Origin: Triparma verrucosa
Lineage: Eukaryota > Sar > Bolidophyceae > Parmales > Triparmaceae
Assembly: GCA_030267905.1 (NCBI GenBank)
Contig: BRXX01000302.1
Coordinates: 1-64,000, forward strand
Direction of reading: 5' to 3'
DNA length: 64,000 nucleotides
Below the pieces are notes generated by a model that was not told the origin of the DNA, did no database searches, and saw nothing but the letters and a program-made list of their open reading frames with translations. Position 1 is the stretch's first letter; every line of letters begins with the position of its first letter. Shown in pieces: positions 37,861-47,603 of the stretch. The translations under genes and the position numbers were made by a program.

Positions 37861-37926
37861 ACACCAGAATAGATTTATATTTCTAAATAGTTGTTTTCTT
37901 TTCTTCTCTCTATGACTGCCCAAGCA

Positions 37927-39517
37927 TCAGATCTCGCCCCGCGGGATTTTTTCCAGAACCTCAACGGCCGCGTCAGTAATTCGAGTGCCAGGCCCGAAGA
38001 TGGCCCCCGCGCCGGCGTCGTAAAGGAAGTCGTAGTCCTGACGAGGGATAACCCCCCCACAAACGACTAGAATGTCGTCAGCTCCCATGGCCTTGAGCTC
38101 TTTCACAAGAGCGGGAACGAGGGATTTGTGACCGGCGGCCTGAGAGGACACTCCAATAACGTGAACGTCATTGTCCACGGCCTGCTGGGCGACTTCTTGA
38201 GGGGTCTGGAAGAGAGCACCCACATCCACATCGTAGCCGATGTCGGAGAATCCGGAGGAGATCACCTTGGCGCCGCGATCGTGACCGTCCTGTCCCATCT
38301 TGGCCACCAGAATTCTTGGTCGGCGGCCCTCACTCTTCTCAAATTCTTCCACCTTGGCGACGGCAAGATCGTACTCATCCTCCTTCCCCGCCTGCTTGAA
38401 GCTGGCGGCGTACGCGCCCTGCACGACGCTGATGGAGGGCACATGGCGGCCCCACTTTTTCTCGAGGGCATCAGAAATCTCCCCGACAGTGCATCGAGCT
38501 TTCGCAGCATCTACGGCGAGGCCAAGAAGGTTCATTTCGTGATCCCCGGCGGACGTCGATTCTGTGAGCGATGCTGATTCAGTGAGCTTGGCGAGGCACT
38601 CTTTAGCTAGGGCCTCGTCGCGCCCTTCCTTCGTGCTCTGGATGCGCGCAGCTTGCGCGTCCTGCACACGCTTGTTGTCCACGACCAAGACATCCTGGGG
38701 CTCCTCTCCCTCGAGCACGTACTTGTTGACGCCAACGACGACGTCCTCCTGGGTGTCGATGCGGCCCTGCTTCTTGGTGGCGGACTCCTCAATGCGGAGC
38801 TTCGCCATGCCAGAGTTGATGGCGGCGGTCATCCCGCCAAGGTCCTCGACCTCCTTCATGATTCCCTTGGCCTTCTGGTATAGATCTTCCGTGAGCTGCT
38901 CCATGAAGTAGCTTCCACCCCAGGGATCGGCGACCTTGCACACGTCTGTCTCCTCCTGGATGATTAACTGCGTGTTACGGGCGATGCGGGCAGAGAATTC
39001 AGTCGGAAGCCCGATGGCCTCGTCGAGACTGTTGGTGTGGAGGGACTGGGTTCCGCCCATGACGGCGGCCATGGCCTCGATGGTGGTCCTGACGACATTG
39101 TTATAAGGGTCCTGCTCCGTGAGGGAGTAGCCAGAGGTCTGACAGTGCGTTCGGAGGAGGAGGGACTTGGGGTTCGTCGGTTTGAACTCCTCATCAATGA
39201 TCTCAGCCCACAGCCTACGAGCAGCCCTCAACTTCGCAACCTCGACGAAGAAGTTGGTGCCGATGGCGAAGAAGAAGGAGAGACGAGGAGCGACGGAGTC
39301 GATGTTAAGGCCAGCCTTCTTCGAAGTCCTGCAGTACTCCAAACCGTCAGCGATGGTGAAGGCCAGCTCAAGGTCGGCGGACGCACCGGCCTCCTGCATG
39401 TGGTAGCCGGAGATGGAGATGGAGTTGTACTTGGGCATGTGCGCGGAGGTGTACCCGAAGATGTCAGAAATGATCCTCATACTGGGCTCCGGGGGGTAGA
39501 TGTAAGTGTTGCGGACC

Positions 39518-39553
<36 letters not shown>

Positions 39554-40185
39554 GCGAGGACGGAGCGGTCGACGCCCTGCTCCTCCCCCGTCGCAATGAA
39601 CATCGCCAGGACGGGCAACACACCGCCATTCATTGTCATACTAACGCTGACCTTTCCCAAGTCGATCCCGTCGAACAAGATCTTCATGTCCTCGATGCTG
39701 TCAATGGGCACTCCTGCCATGCCCACGTCTCCGTCGCAGCGGGGGTTGGTGGAATCGTAGCCGCGGTGGGTGGGGAGGTCGAACGCGACCGACAGGCCCT
39801 GCTGCCCGGCGGCCATGTTCTTCTTGTAGAAGGCGTTACTCTCCTCGGCGGTGGAGAACCCGGCGTACTGCCTGATCGTCCAGGGCCTCATGGAGTACAT
39901 GGTGGCGTAAGGCCCCCGAGTGAAAGGCTTCACGCCGGGATACTCAGTGCCCTCGGGATTGGAGTAGACGGGGCGGAGGGGGAGCCCCTCCGGGGTGTAA
40001 TGCGTAAGGTACTCCCTGACATCCTCGGTCTCCTCTGGACATCTGGACTCCTTTCGGGCCATCCTCTGCCACTGCAGGTACTGTTCCGAGGCGGCCGACA
40101 ACGGCCGGTTGATCAGCTCAGCGGAGGACTTGCCAATTCTACCGACGGCCGAAACCGAAGCGCGGCGCAAAGCGGGAGAAAACAT
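37927..40185 (-). CDS. MMUT: Methylmalonyl-CoA mutase, mitochondrial
   Basis: Single exon, 752 residues from ATG at 40185. An N-terminal basic presequence (FSPALRRASVSAVGR) fits mitochondrial import. The catalytic barrel has WTIRQYAGFSTAEESN, SVAFDLPTHRGYDSTNPR and the substrate-pocket region GYHMQEAGA. The C-terminal cobalamin domain has GQDGHDRGAKVI, whose His is the lower axial cobalt ligand, then GYDVDVG and a GGVIP loop. It is full length and a single-chain fusion of catalytic and B12 domains, as in eukaryotes. It converts methylmalonyl-CoA to succinyl-CoA, using adenosylcobalamin, in odd-chain fatty acid and branched amino-acid breakdown. It diverges from the helicase gene with 338 bases between. 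Confidence 0.97.
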
Positions 40186-40523
40186 CTGCAGTGCAGCTGA
40201 GTAAATGGACGTGCGACTTGAGGGGCGTCAAGAGGAAGAGTGTGTATTTAAACTCTAACAGAACGCAGTGGGTGTCCTTCTGGGGGAGATATAGATAGAG
40301 ATAGACTTGCAAGGGTTGTGATTTGTTTGTCAACGGCGCTGGCAAGCTGGCAAGCTGTGACAAAAGAGAATAATTTGCCTGGGAGGCCATCACAGCAGCG
40401 CCATCGGACCCCATCATCAGGCGGAGTCTCTGCGTCTCTGCTCATCGTTGTCTTGTCGAAATTCCATTGCGATCCAAACAAGCAACTTTTGACGATCGCC
40501 GTCCTAGAGAGCAATACAGAGCC
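40186..40523. other. Short divergent promoter region
   Basis: 338 bases between two ATGs on opposite strands. Frames cross it on both strands but neither has homology or a start context. It must serve both the mutase and the helicase gene. Confidence 0.5.
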
Positions 40524-43500
40524 ATGGATAAGGTGTCCTCGTTCGTTGCTGAGCAGCAGCGTCTGCTGTCGTTTGAGTTGGAAGGCGAGGCGTCCGCCGA
40601 CGATGAGTCGCGCTCCTCGAGCAACCTGTCCAATCTGGAGCTGGTTCAAACTTCGATAGGGATGGTGAGGATGCGGAGAGGGTTACAGTAAACTGTAGGC
40701 AATCACGCTCACTGTCTGCTCCTGCTTGTACGCACGCTCGCCAAGTCCGACACTCAGTACTAAACTAACAAATCGCCTAACTCAAATCGCTCAGTTCGGG
40801 AAGCTGGTGGCGACGCTGCAAGCTGCAGACGCAGACAACCTCCCGCCCCACCGCTTGACCAACGGCTCCGAGGTAGTAATTGAGGGCAGCAGAAAGGGCA
40901 AGGGCGGCTCCCCTTCCTCTTCCTGCGTCGAAGGTGTTGTTTTAAAGTCCACGGACGAAGGCATATCCATCGTGATATCCGACAGGGGATCGCACCAGAA
41001 GAAGAACAAGGACGGGGACAGGGAAGACCGCAGTCCTAGTCAGGTCCTGTCCGACTTGGCGGAGCCTTTGACTTTGAAAACTGTCGCCAGTGTCGCAGTC
41101 CACGACAAGATCAACAGATCCCTGGAGATTTTAAAGTCCCACGGAACCTCCCACCCCACATGCGGTACTCTGATCTCTCTTCTTTTCCCATCCTCTACCG
41201 GTCCCGCTTCTTCCCCCCCCGCCTCTGCAACGAACGCCCCGCCCCCGCCTCCAATTTTGCCGTACAATGTCAACCTAGACCCATCCCAACTAGACTCTGT
41301 ATCCTTCTGCCTCAACACCCCCTACCTCGGATTGATCCACGGCCCTCCCGGAACGGGCAAGACGAGCTGCCTGATCGAGCTGATCTTGCATTTGGTGAGC
41401 TTGGGGAAAAAGGTTCTGGTCACGAGCGGGAGCAACGTCAGCGTTGATAACATCGTGAAGAGGCTCGGAGACCTAGGCGGCGGTGAGACTCGACGCGCCT
41501 ACGTTAAGAGCGCCGGAAGCAATAAGAAAGAAGCCATTCGGCCCAACATATGCAGAATAGGCCACCCAGCGCGCCTGAAGGACGACGTGTTGATGTATTC
41601 GCTGAGCGCCTTGGTGGAAGGCGACGACAGCACTGCAATCGTCAACGACGTCAAGAAGGAAATGGAGGACAACCTCAGAATTTTACAGAGCTCCAAGTCC
41701 AAGTTCAAAGACAAGAACAAGTCGTGGCAGTACATGAAGCACCTGCGAAAAGAGCTCAAACAGCGACAGAACAAGATTTCGCAGCAGATCATCGGAAATT
41801 GCGACGTCATACTGGCCACCAATGTCGGCGCGAGCAGTCGATTGTTGAAGGATGTGAAATTCGACGTTACTATAATAGACGAAGTCGCCCAGAGCATCGA
41901 AGCCGAATGCTACATTCCCATCCTCAAAAGCCCTAAGTTGATCCTCGCCGGCGACCACAAGCAGCTGCCTCCTTACGTCTCTTCCAACAACCCCAAAGCT
42001 AGCCAGCTGAGTGTGACGTTGTTCGAGCGCTTGATGTCCCTCTACGAGTGCGACGTTCTAAAAATTAGCAGGATGCTCGACACGCAGTACAGGATGAACG
42101 AAAAGATCAACAAGTGCATGTCCAAGTTAATGTACGGCTCCAAGGTCAAGAGCGGCTCAGAGAACAGGGACAGAACCATCGATGGATTGGAGCCCTTAAT
42201 TTACGTCGACACCAACGGCTGCGACTTGGAGGAGACCACTGAGTCAGACGGGTCAAGGTCGAATGAGGGGGAGGCGCAGATCGTCCTGGGCAGGGTCCTC
42301 AAGTTAGTCGGAGACTTTAACATTGACTGCAAGGACGTTGGAGTCATAACGCCGTACAACGGGCAGGTCAGATTGATCAAGTCGTTGCTCAAGGGCGAAG
42401 GGTTGGACGGCGTGGACGTCAAGAGCGTAGATGGCTTTCAGGGAGGAGAGAAAGACTGCATTTTGATATCGTTAGTCAGGAGCAACGGGAAGGGAGAGAT
42501 TGGCTTCCTAAAGGAAAGGAGAAGGCTGAACGTTGCCGTCACTAGGGCCAAGAGGCATTGCTTTTTAGTCGGAGACAGCGGGACGGTTCGCGGGGACAAG
42601 TTCTTGAGCGACGTCTTGGATTATTTCGAGGAGGAAGGTTTGGTTGAGAGCGGATATTCGGAGGATGTTGCTATCGAAAACGTGGCCGGGGGGAGCGGTG
42701 GCGCTGTGAACATAAAGGTCAACGAGGGCAAGAAGAAGAACGTGGGTTTGAAGGGCGGAGAAGGGTTGAAGAGCAGCAACCAGAAAAAATCAAGCGCCGA
42801 CAAGCGAGAAAACAAGTCCAACCGCATCCTCGACAAAATCAACAAGTTCTTCGAAAACGGAGAGGTCGGGTCAGAGATGGGGATGGGAAAGCAGCTCGAT
42901 AGCAAGGATAGATTTTTGGTGCACGAGATGTGCGAGCAGCTGGGATTAGAGCACAGGAGCAAGGGGGAGGGGAAGGACAGGGAAATATTCATCAAGAAGA
43001 AGAAGGAAGTAGTGGCGGCCGTTGTGGGAGAGGAAGAGGACGGGGATGAGGTGGAAGGTTTGAAAAACGCTGGATTTAGTGAGCTCAGCGTTGATGACGA
43101 TGAAGATGACGGGGATATTGGGAATGAAGGGGAAGATGAAGACGGAGGCCCCAACGCCTTGCTGAGACAACTGGCCGAAGAGAGGCGAAAGAGGCAGGAG
43201 GGAAATACCGGAGAGGAGGGAGGAGGCGGGGCGGGCGGGGACGCCAAGAAGAAGAAGAAGAAGAAGAAGAAGAAGAAGAAGAAGGCGACGACCCTCCGGG
43301 ACAAGGCCAACGCCCAAGTTCCCCTGCCCGAAGTTACCCTGAAAAAAAAATCCGCCGACGCAGCAGGCGACGAAGAAGTAGACGACGAAATGGCCTTCTT
43401 AGACGCCATGGTGAAGCAAACGTCAAAAAGCCACGGCAGGAAGCTAGAAGACGCTAAGGGAAAAAATTACTCGACGATTATGAACGGAATACTCAACGCG

Positions 43501-43614
43501 AGGCCGGGGCAGAAGGTCGGGACGGCGGAGAAAAATAGAAAGAACACAAGCGCGCTGCAGGCTAAATTGAAGGAGGCGAAGGAGGGAAGGGGGAAGAAGC
43601 CGAAAAAGAAGTGA
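40524..43614 (+). CDS. IGHMBP2 (SMUBP-2)-type superfamily 1 RNA/DNA helicase
   Basis: Two exons (40524..40664, 40795..43614) join in phase 0 for 986 residues; the intron holds two CTAAC motifs. Motifs of Upf1-like helicases occur in order: Walker A GPPGTGKT (about residue 230), motif II DEVAQSIEAE (about 409), GDHKQLPP, QYRMNEKI, SVDGFQGGEKDCI and RRLNVAVTRAKRH. An R3H nucleic-acid-binding domain (about residues 748-785: HEMCEQLGLEHRSKGEGKDR) separates IGHMBP2 from Upf1 and Sen1. An acidic stretch and a run of 13 lysines follow. There is no clear AN1 zinc finger at the C-terminus, unlike animal IGHMBP2. Motif II has Val where relatives usually carry Ala or Cys. Likely role: 5'-3' unwinding in translation or nucleic-acid processing. 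Confidence 0.9.
43246..43284. repeat. (AAG)13 microsatellite encoding poly-lysine
   Basis: Thirteen uninterrupted AAG codons inside the helicase C-terminal region. They use one lysine codon only, so slippage and length variation are likely. Confidence 0.95.
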
Positions 43615-43668
43615 AAGTGTTTTTTCCATTAAACGGTCAGGATCGGCTTTTCAAAATTAAATTAAACC

Positions 43669-45741
43669 TTACATGTTGGGAATGTAGGTCGTCGTAACTC
43701 TCCTCTGCCTTTCCTTCTTCGGTTCAGCAAAAACTTCTCCTCCATATATCCCCGTTGTCCCTTCACTTTCCTCCTCCTCCTCCTCCCCCTCCCCTTCCCT
43801 CTTAAGCTTCTCCGCCCCTTTAACGATCCTCTCAACATCCTCCTTACAAATCGCCTCCCCCGCACTCTGACTCCTCCTCCTACTCCTCCTCTTCTCCTTC
43901 ATAGGTTTAACCTCCTCCCCCCCTTCCTGCCCCAAAAGAAACGCCCCCAAAGCCCCCAAATACCCTTCATGCTCTAAAAACAACCCCTCAACAGTCCCGT
44001 TACTCCAATAATCAATACTATAACTCAATCTCTGACAGCTAACATTATTATGTCTTAAAAAATTACCTATAAAATATATCCTAGAAGTCTTATACAACCT
44101 CGCGGTCAAGTATGCTATGTGAGCGATATTATTTGTCGTCATCATAAGTATAGCTCTAGCTAAATCCTTCTGATCAATCCCATCACTCGGATTATTCTTA
44201 GTCGCTAATTTCCCGAACGAACTCGCGACGATATTACCTGGTAGTTTTAATTTACGTAACGCTTCGGGGTTTGTACCGTATATATCTTTTACTAACATGT
44301 CGACTTTACCGGAGTCACCCATTTCAGCTAATTGTAAAACATCTGAAAATGTTTCACAGTCAGTTAATAACCTACATAACCCCCAATAAGTTCCTCCGCC
44401 AATAGTAGAACCTGTGACTCGTTCGAATTGAGAGGGACCGGGACCGTCGACGCGGATGAACGAGACGCCTGTGCCGATTGAAACAACGATGTATGGGTAG
44501 GTTGTGCGATCGCGGATGGAGTCACGTTGGACTTTACGTGACCATTCTTCCTCGGTTATTTTACGAGGGGAGGAGGAGGAGGAAGTTACGGGAGAACGTT
44601 GAGGCTTGAAGGTGAAGCATTCGCCTACGAGGCTCTTGAGGACGAATTCGATTCCGGCAACGAGGGAAGCCATCTCGGCCTGCTTTATCATGTTTATGTT
44701 TACCCTGGAACGCCACATTTCGGAGTACTTGTGGGCACCGCCTCCGGTGCATCCCATGTTCTTTATGTTCTGCGCCAGTCCATTCTCCGAGATTAAGTCT
44801 ATCGCTGAAGGCATATGCCTAGTCTCGAAATGTATGAAGTGGAAGCTTCCTCCTAGGCTCCGACTCTGGAAACTGAGGTGAGGTTCCTTGATCCCACTTT
44901 GACCGAAGGTGTTGTGCTCGTTGGCGAACTTGTAGAACTCGTCGAGGGCGGCACGGTGGGAGTGGCGGTGGAGGGAGTTGAGGGAGTTGATGCGCTTCAG
45001 GGGGTGGTTGTGGGTGGGGGAGGGGGGGGGAAGGTTGGAAGTGTCCTTTGAGCGGGGTTCGGAGGGGGGGTTCTTGGGGGACGTTTGAGGGGAGGTTGGG
45101 AAGGTCGGTATGTCCGAGTTCTGGCGCCTGCGGCTGTCCAGGAAGGGGGAGGTGTGGGAGTTGGAGTGCGGCGAGGACTTCTCAAAGTACACGAGCTTCG
45201 ACAGCGTGCCGCCGACGTCGAGGCCAAAGATAGAGCCGATGTCGACGTTGTTCTTCGTTTGGTTGGAGGCTGCGGGGTGGGGTGGTGGGAGGGGTGGGGT
45301 AGGCTTGGAGGGAGGCAGGTTTTTGTTCCACGGCCAGTGCGACTTGGAAGGCGTCTTTGGCTTAAACGGCAGCTCGCCTATATGCTCCTTCTCAAAGTCC
45401 TCATCGTACCCAGAAGCTGTAGACTGGTTGGAGGAGTTGCTGGTGTTTCGCTTTCTACTTGGACTTGGAGTACCATTTTGGTCATAACCATTTTGTTCAT
45501 AATGTGTATTATTGTCCAAATTATTGTCCAAATTATTGTCCAAATTATTGTCCAAATTATTGTCATGATTGTTATTAGCTTGAGACGAGTCAGTAGTATT
45601 GTGGTCAGTAGTATTGTAACCCTTTAGATATATATATGTCATTAATGATCCCGTTAAACATGCTGTAGCAAGCGCTGCTGCAAGCGCTGCTGATGATACT
45701 AATGAAACTCTAATAGGAACTATATTATTAGAATTTGACAT
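43669..45741 (-). CDS. Pantothenate kinase (eukaryotic type II) with N-terminal membrane segment
   Basis: Single exon of 690 residues from the ATG at 45741; an upstream in-frame GTG is unlikely. The kinase domain fills roughly residues 165-690: phosphate 1 loop GLDVGGTLSKLVYF, GGGAHKYSEMW, IVVSIGTGVSF, GSTIGGGTYWGL and YFIGNFLRHN, all typical of the animal/fungal PanK fold. PanK phosphorylates pantothenate, the committed step of CoA synthesis. Ahead of it are a hydrophobic segment (SLVSSAALAAALATACL) that may be a membrane anchor or mitochondrial leader, an Asn/Asp run with four NNLD units, and a Pro/Ser-rich linker of about 100 residues. Base composition shifts within the gene: the kinase core at about 43,950-44,450 and the N-terminus are AT-rich, the linker GC-rich. 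It is convergent with the helicase, 54 bases apart. Confidence 0.92.
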   Translation of the reverse strand: MSNSNNIVPIRVSLVSSAALAAALATACLTGSLMTYIYLKGYNTTDHNTTDSSQANNNHDNNLDNNLDNNLDNNLDNNTHYEQNGYDQNGTPSPSRKRNTSNSSNQSTASGYDEDFEKEHIGELPFKPKTPSKSHWPWNKNLPPSKPTPPLPPPHPAASNQTKNNVDIGSIFGLDVGGTLSKLVYFEKSSPHSNSHTSPFLDSRRRQNSDIPTFPTSPQTSPKNPPSEPRSKDTSNLPPPSPTHNHPLKRINSLNSLHRHSHRAALDEFYKFANEHNTFGQSGIKEPHLSFQSRSLGGSFHFIHFETRHMPSAIDLISENGLAQNIKNMGCTGGGAHKYSEMWRSRVNINMIKQAEMASLVAGIEFVLKSLVGECFTFKPQRSPVTSSSSSPRKITEEEWSRKVQRDSIRDRTTYPYIVVSIGTGVSFIRVDGPGPSQFERVTGSTIGGGTYWGLCRLLTDCETFSDVLQLAEMGDSGKVDMLVKDIYGTNPEALRKLKLPGNIVASSFGKLATKNNPSDGIDQKDLARAILMMTTNNIAHIAYLTARLYKTSRIYFIGNFLRHNNVSCQRLSYSIDYWSNGTVEGLFLEHEGYLGALGAFLLGQEGGEEVKPMKEKRRSRRRSQSAGEAICKEDVERIVKGAEKLKREGEGEEEEEESEGTTGIYGGEVFAEPKKERQRRVTTTYIPNM
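45511..45558. repeat. 12-base in-frame tandem repeat (ATTGTCCAAATT)4
   Basis: Four perfect copies inside the pantothenate kinase gene encode Asn-Asn-Leu-Asp units. The 12-base length keeps the frame whatever the copy number. Confidence 0.95.
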
Positions 45742-46376
45742 GAGACACACACTACTAATAGTATGCTAGCTAGTATGCTAGCTAGTATGCTAGCTAGCGT
45801 TGGCTAATAGGACTGCTGCTGCACCTTTAGGACCTTTACTTTAGGTTATTCTAATAGGTAGATTTGGCGCAAAGGGCAGCGATATAGGCAGGGAATAAAC
45901 AACTTTTAAGTCCTTTAAGATACAATTATAATACCGACGATAGCGTATGTCCAAAGGTTGTGCTATAACTAGCCGTAGCAATAAACACCGACTACGACAG
46001 GTCACGTCGTGTAGGAGATGAGATGAGATGAGATGAGATGAGATGAGATGAGATGAGATGAGATGAGATGAGAGGAGATGAGATGAGATGAGATGAGATG
46101 AGATGAGTTAGGTGAGCTCAGATTCCAGTGTAAATGTATATTCATCATAAATTACCACATTGCGCCCGCCTTTCGTTCGTTCAATCTTGGCTGTCCCTTT
46201 TTGCTATATAATAAAGTTGTAATAAAGGTGAGAGTAGCGTCGTCTAGTAGCTTACGTCTATTCCATTATTATTATACCCTTATTAATAACTCGTTGCCGC
46301 CGATACTGCCGCCGATACTGCCGCCGATACCATCTTCATCGTACAAATACAGCTTCACTGTAGTATATATATAGCA
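45742..46376. other. Repeat-rich divergent intergenic region
   Basis: About 635 AT-rich bases between the kinase and an orphan ORF. Contents: three copies of GTATGCTAGCTA (45761-45798), each containing the palindrome GCTAGC; a pentanucleotide tract (46015-46107); three copies of GCCGCCGATACT (46296-46330); and TATATATATA a few bases before the ATG at 46377. No RNA gene was recognised. Confidence 0.7.
46015..46107. repeat. (GATGA)n pentanucleotide microsatellite
   Basis: About 18 copies of GATGA with one interruption (AGAGG near 46071). It ends at GAGTTAGG. Confidence 0.95.
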
Positions 46377-47294
46377 ATGCCTCCGCTCCTACCTCTTTCT
46401 CTACTCCTTAACTCCAGCCTCCTCTTAACTCCTCCTGAACGACGTCTCTTGATAGAGTTAACATTAGATATAATATCATTATCTCAATTGTACGATATTA
46501 CTTCTAAAAATCAATTAAGGATTAATCAAACAAAGGTCGCAAAGGTTAATGATGTTTGGAGGAGGAGCACAGAGGCGCTATTGGGAACCAAGTCGCAGAC
46601 TAAGTCGCAGACGAAGTCGCAGTCTACAAAGAACAAGAGGTCCATCAGCGCAGTAACAGACTCCGCAACAAATTCAAAGACTAAGTCCTCAAACCCCAAC
46701 CCCAACCCCAACCCCAACACACCTCAAATTAACGACATGGGACCCCATGTCGGCCAGGTCCCTCCCCCCAATGCATCATCCGATACAAACCAAAACCAAA
46801 ACCAAACGGATGCTCCCCCTCTCTCTACCCAACCAACATCCATAACCTTCCCAATCAATCCCCTACCTTCCTCCTCCTCTTCCTCCTCCTCCCCCCCCTT
46901 CCCCTCCCTCTCTTCCTCATTATCCTCCCTTCGCTCAACCATAAAAAACCACCTCTCCAAACTCAACACCTTCTCCACCCAAAACTACGACACCGCCTCC
47001 CTCTTCCAAACCTCCTCCCCCCCCGAACCCCTCTCCCCAACCTCCCAAACCTTCTGGTCATACGCTTCAACCTCCTTAACAGGTCCGGGAGGTAATAAAA
47101 TGACAATAGCTATAATCGAAGAAGTTTTCTCCTTAGCCGTATCTAAATACGTCGAGTCAGAGATCGACGATGACACCGTCCAGGACTGGGCTACGGAGCT
47201 TTTCAAGTGCGCAGAGGGGAGGAAGAGAATGAGGGAAGAACAGGAACCTAGTCAACCGACGCCTAGTCCTGAGAAAATCGAGGAGGGACCGTGA
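46377..47294 (+). CDS. Orphan protein with low-complexity centre
   Basis: A 305-codon open frame with an ATG start and a TATA-like stretch immediately upstream. I do not recognise it. Residues about 18-75 look like a folded helical segment (PPERRLLIELTLDIISLSQL). Residues 70-180 are low complexity: TKSQTKSQ repeats, NPNPNPN, then Ser/Pro runs. Residues about 225-285 form a second ordered, acidic helical segment (IAIIEEVFSLAVSKYVESEI, then WATELFKCAEGRK). The bipartite helical layout could suit a scaffold or a histone-fold-like factor, but nothing identifies it. It could also contain an unrecognised intron in its low-complexity middle. It is convergent with the armadillo gene. Confidence 0.55.
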   Translation: MPPLLPLSLLLNSSLLLTPPERRLLIELTLDIISLSQLYDITSKNQLRINQTKVAKVNDVWRRSTEALLGTKSQTKSQTKSQSTKNKRSISAVTDSATNSKTKSSNPNPNPNPNTPQINDMGPHVGQVPPPNASSDTNQNQNQTDAPPLSTQPTSITFPINPLPSSSSSSSSPPFPSLSSSLSSLRSTIKNHLSKLNTFSTQNYDTASLFQTSSPPEPLSPTSQTFWSYASTSLTGPGGNKMTIAIIEEVFSLAVSKYVESEIDDDTVQDWATELFKCAEGRKRMREEQEPSQPTPSPEKIEEGP

Positions 47295-47483
47295 ACAGCG
47301 GCCGAAATTCTTCGATTCAAATTAGATTCAAATTAGTTAAACAAGGCATAAGAAGTTTGACTTAGAAACGAATCGTTTGTTCTCCTTTACCCTCACCCCT
47401 CCCACCCCGAAAAGCACCCCCCTCCCCGTCTTAAAATTCTCCCTCTTCCCCGAAACTCCCCAGAGTCCCCACCCCCCCCCCCA

Positions 47484-47572
47484 TCAAGCTTGGCATCTTA
47501 AGTTCTTCCTCCTTCTTCTCCTCCCCCCTCCCCCCCCCNNNNNNNNNNNNNNNNNNNNNNNNNNNNNNNNNN

Positions 47573-47603
<31 letters not shown>

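Noticed and set aside
39037..40200. A 387-codon plus-strand frame opposite methylmalonyl-CoA mutase
   Set aside because: It is Gly/Val/Asp/Leu-rich with no domain and is explained by the GC-rich codons of the mutase gene.
46015..46107. GATGA tract considered as a CRISPR-like or centromeric satellite
   Set aside because: It is a simple pentanucleotide microsatellite under 100 bases with no spacers; CRISPR arrays are not expected in a nuclear genome.
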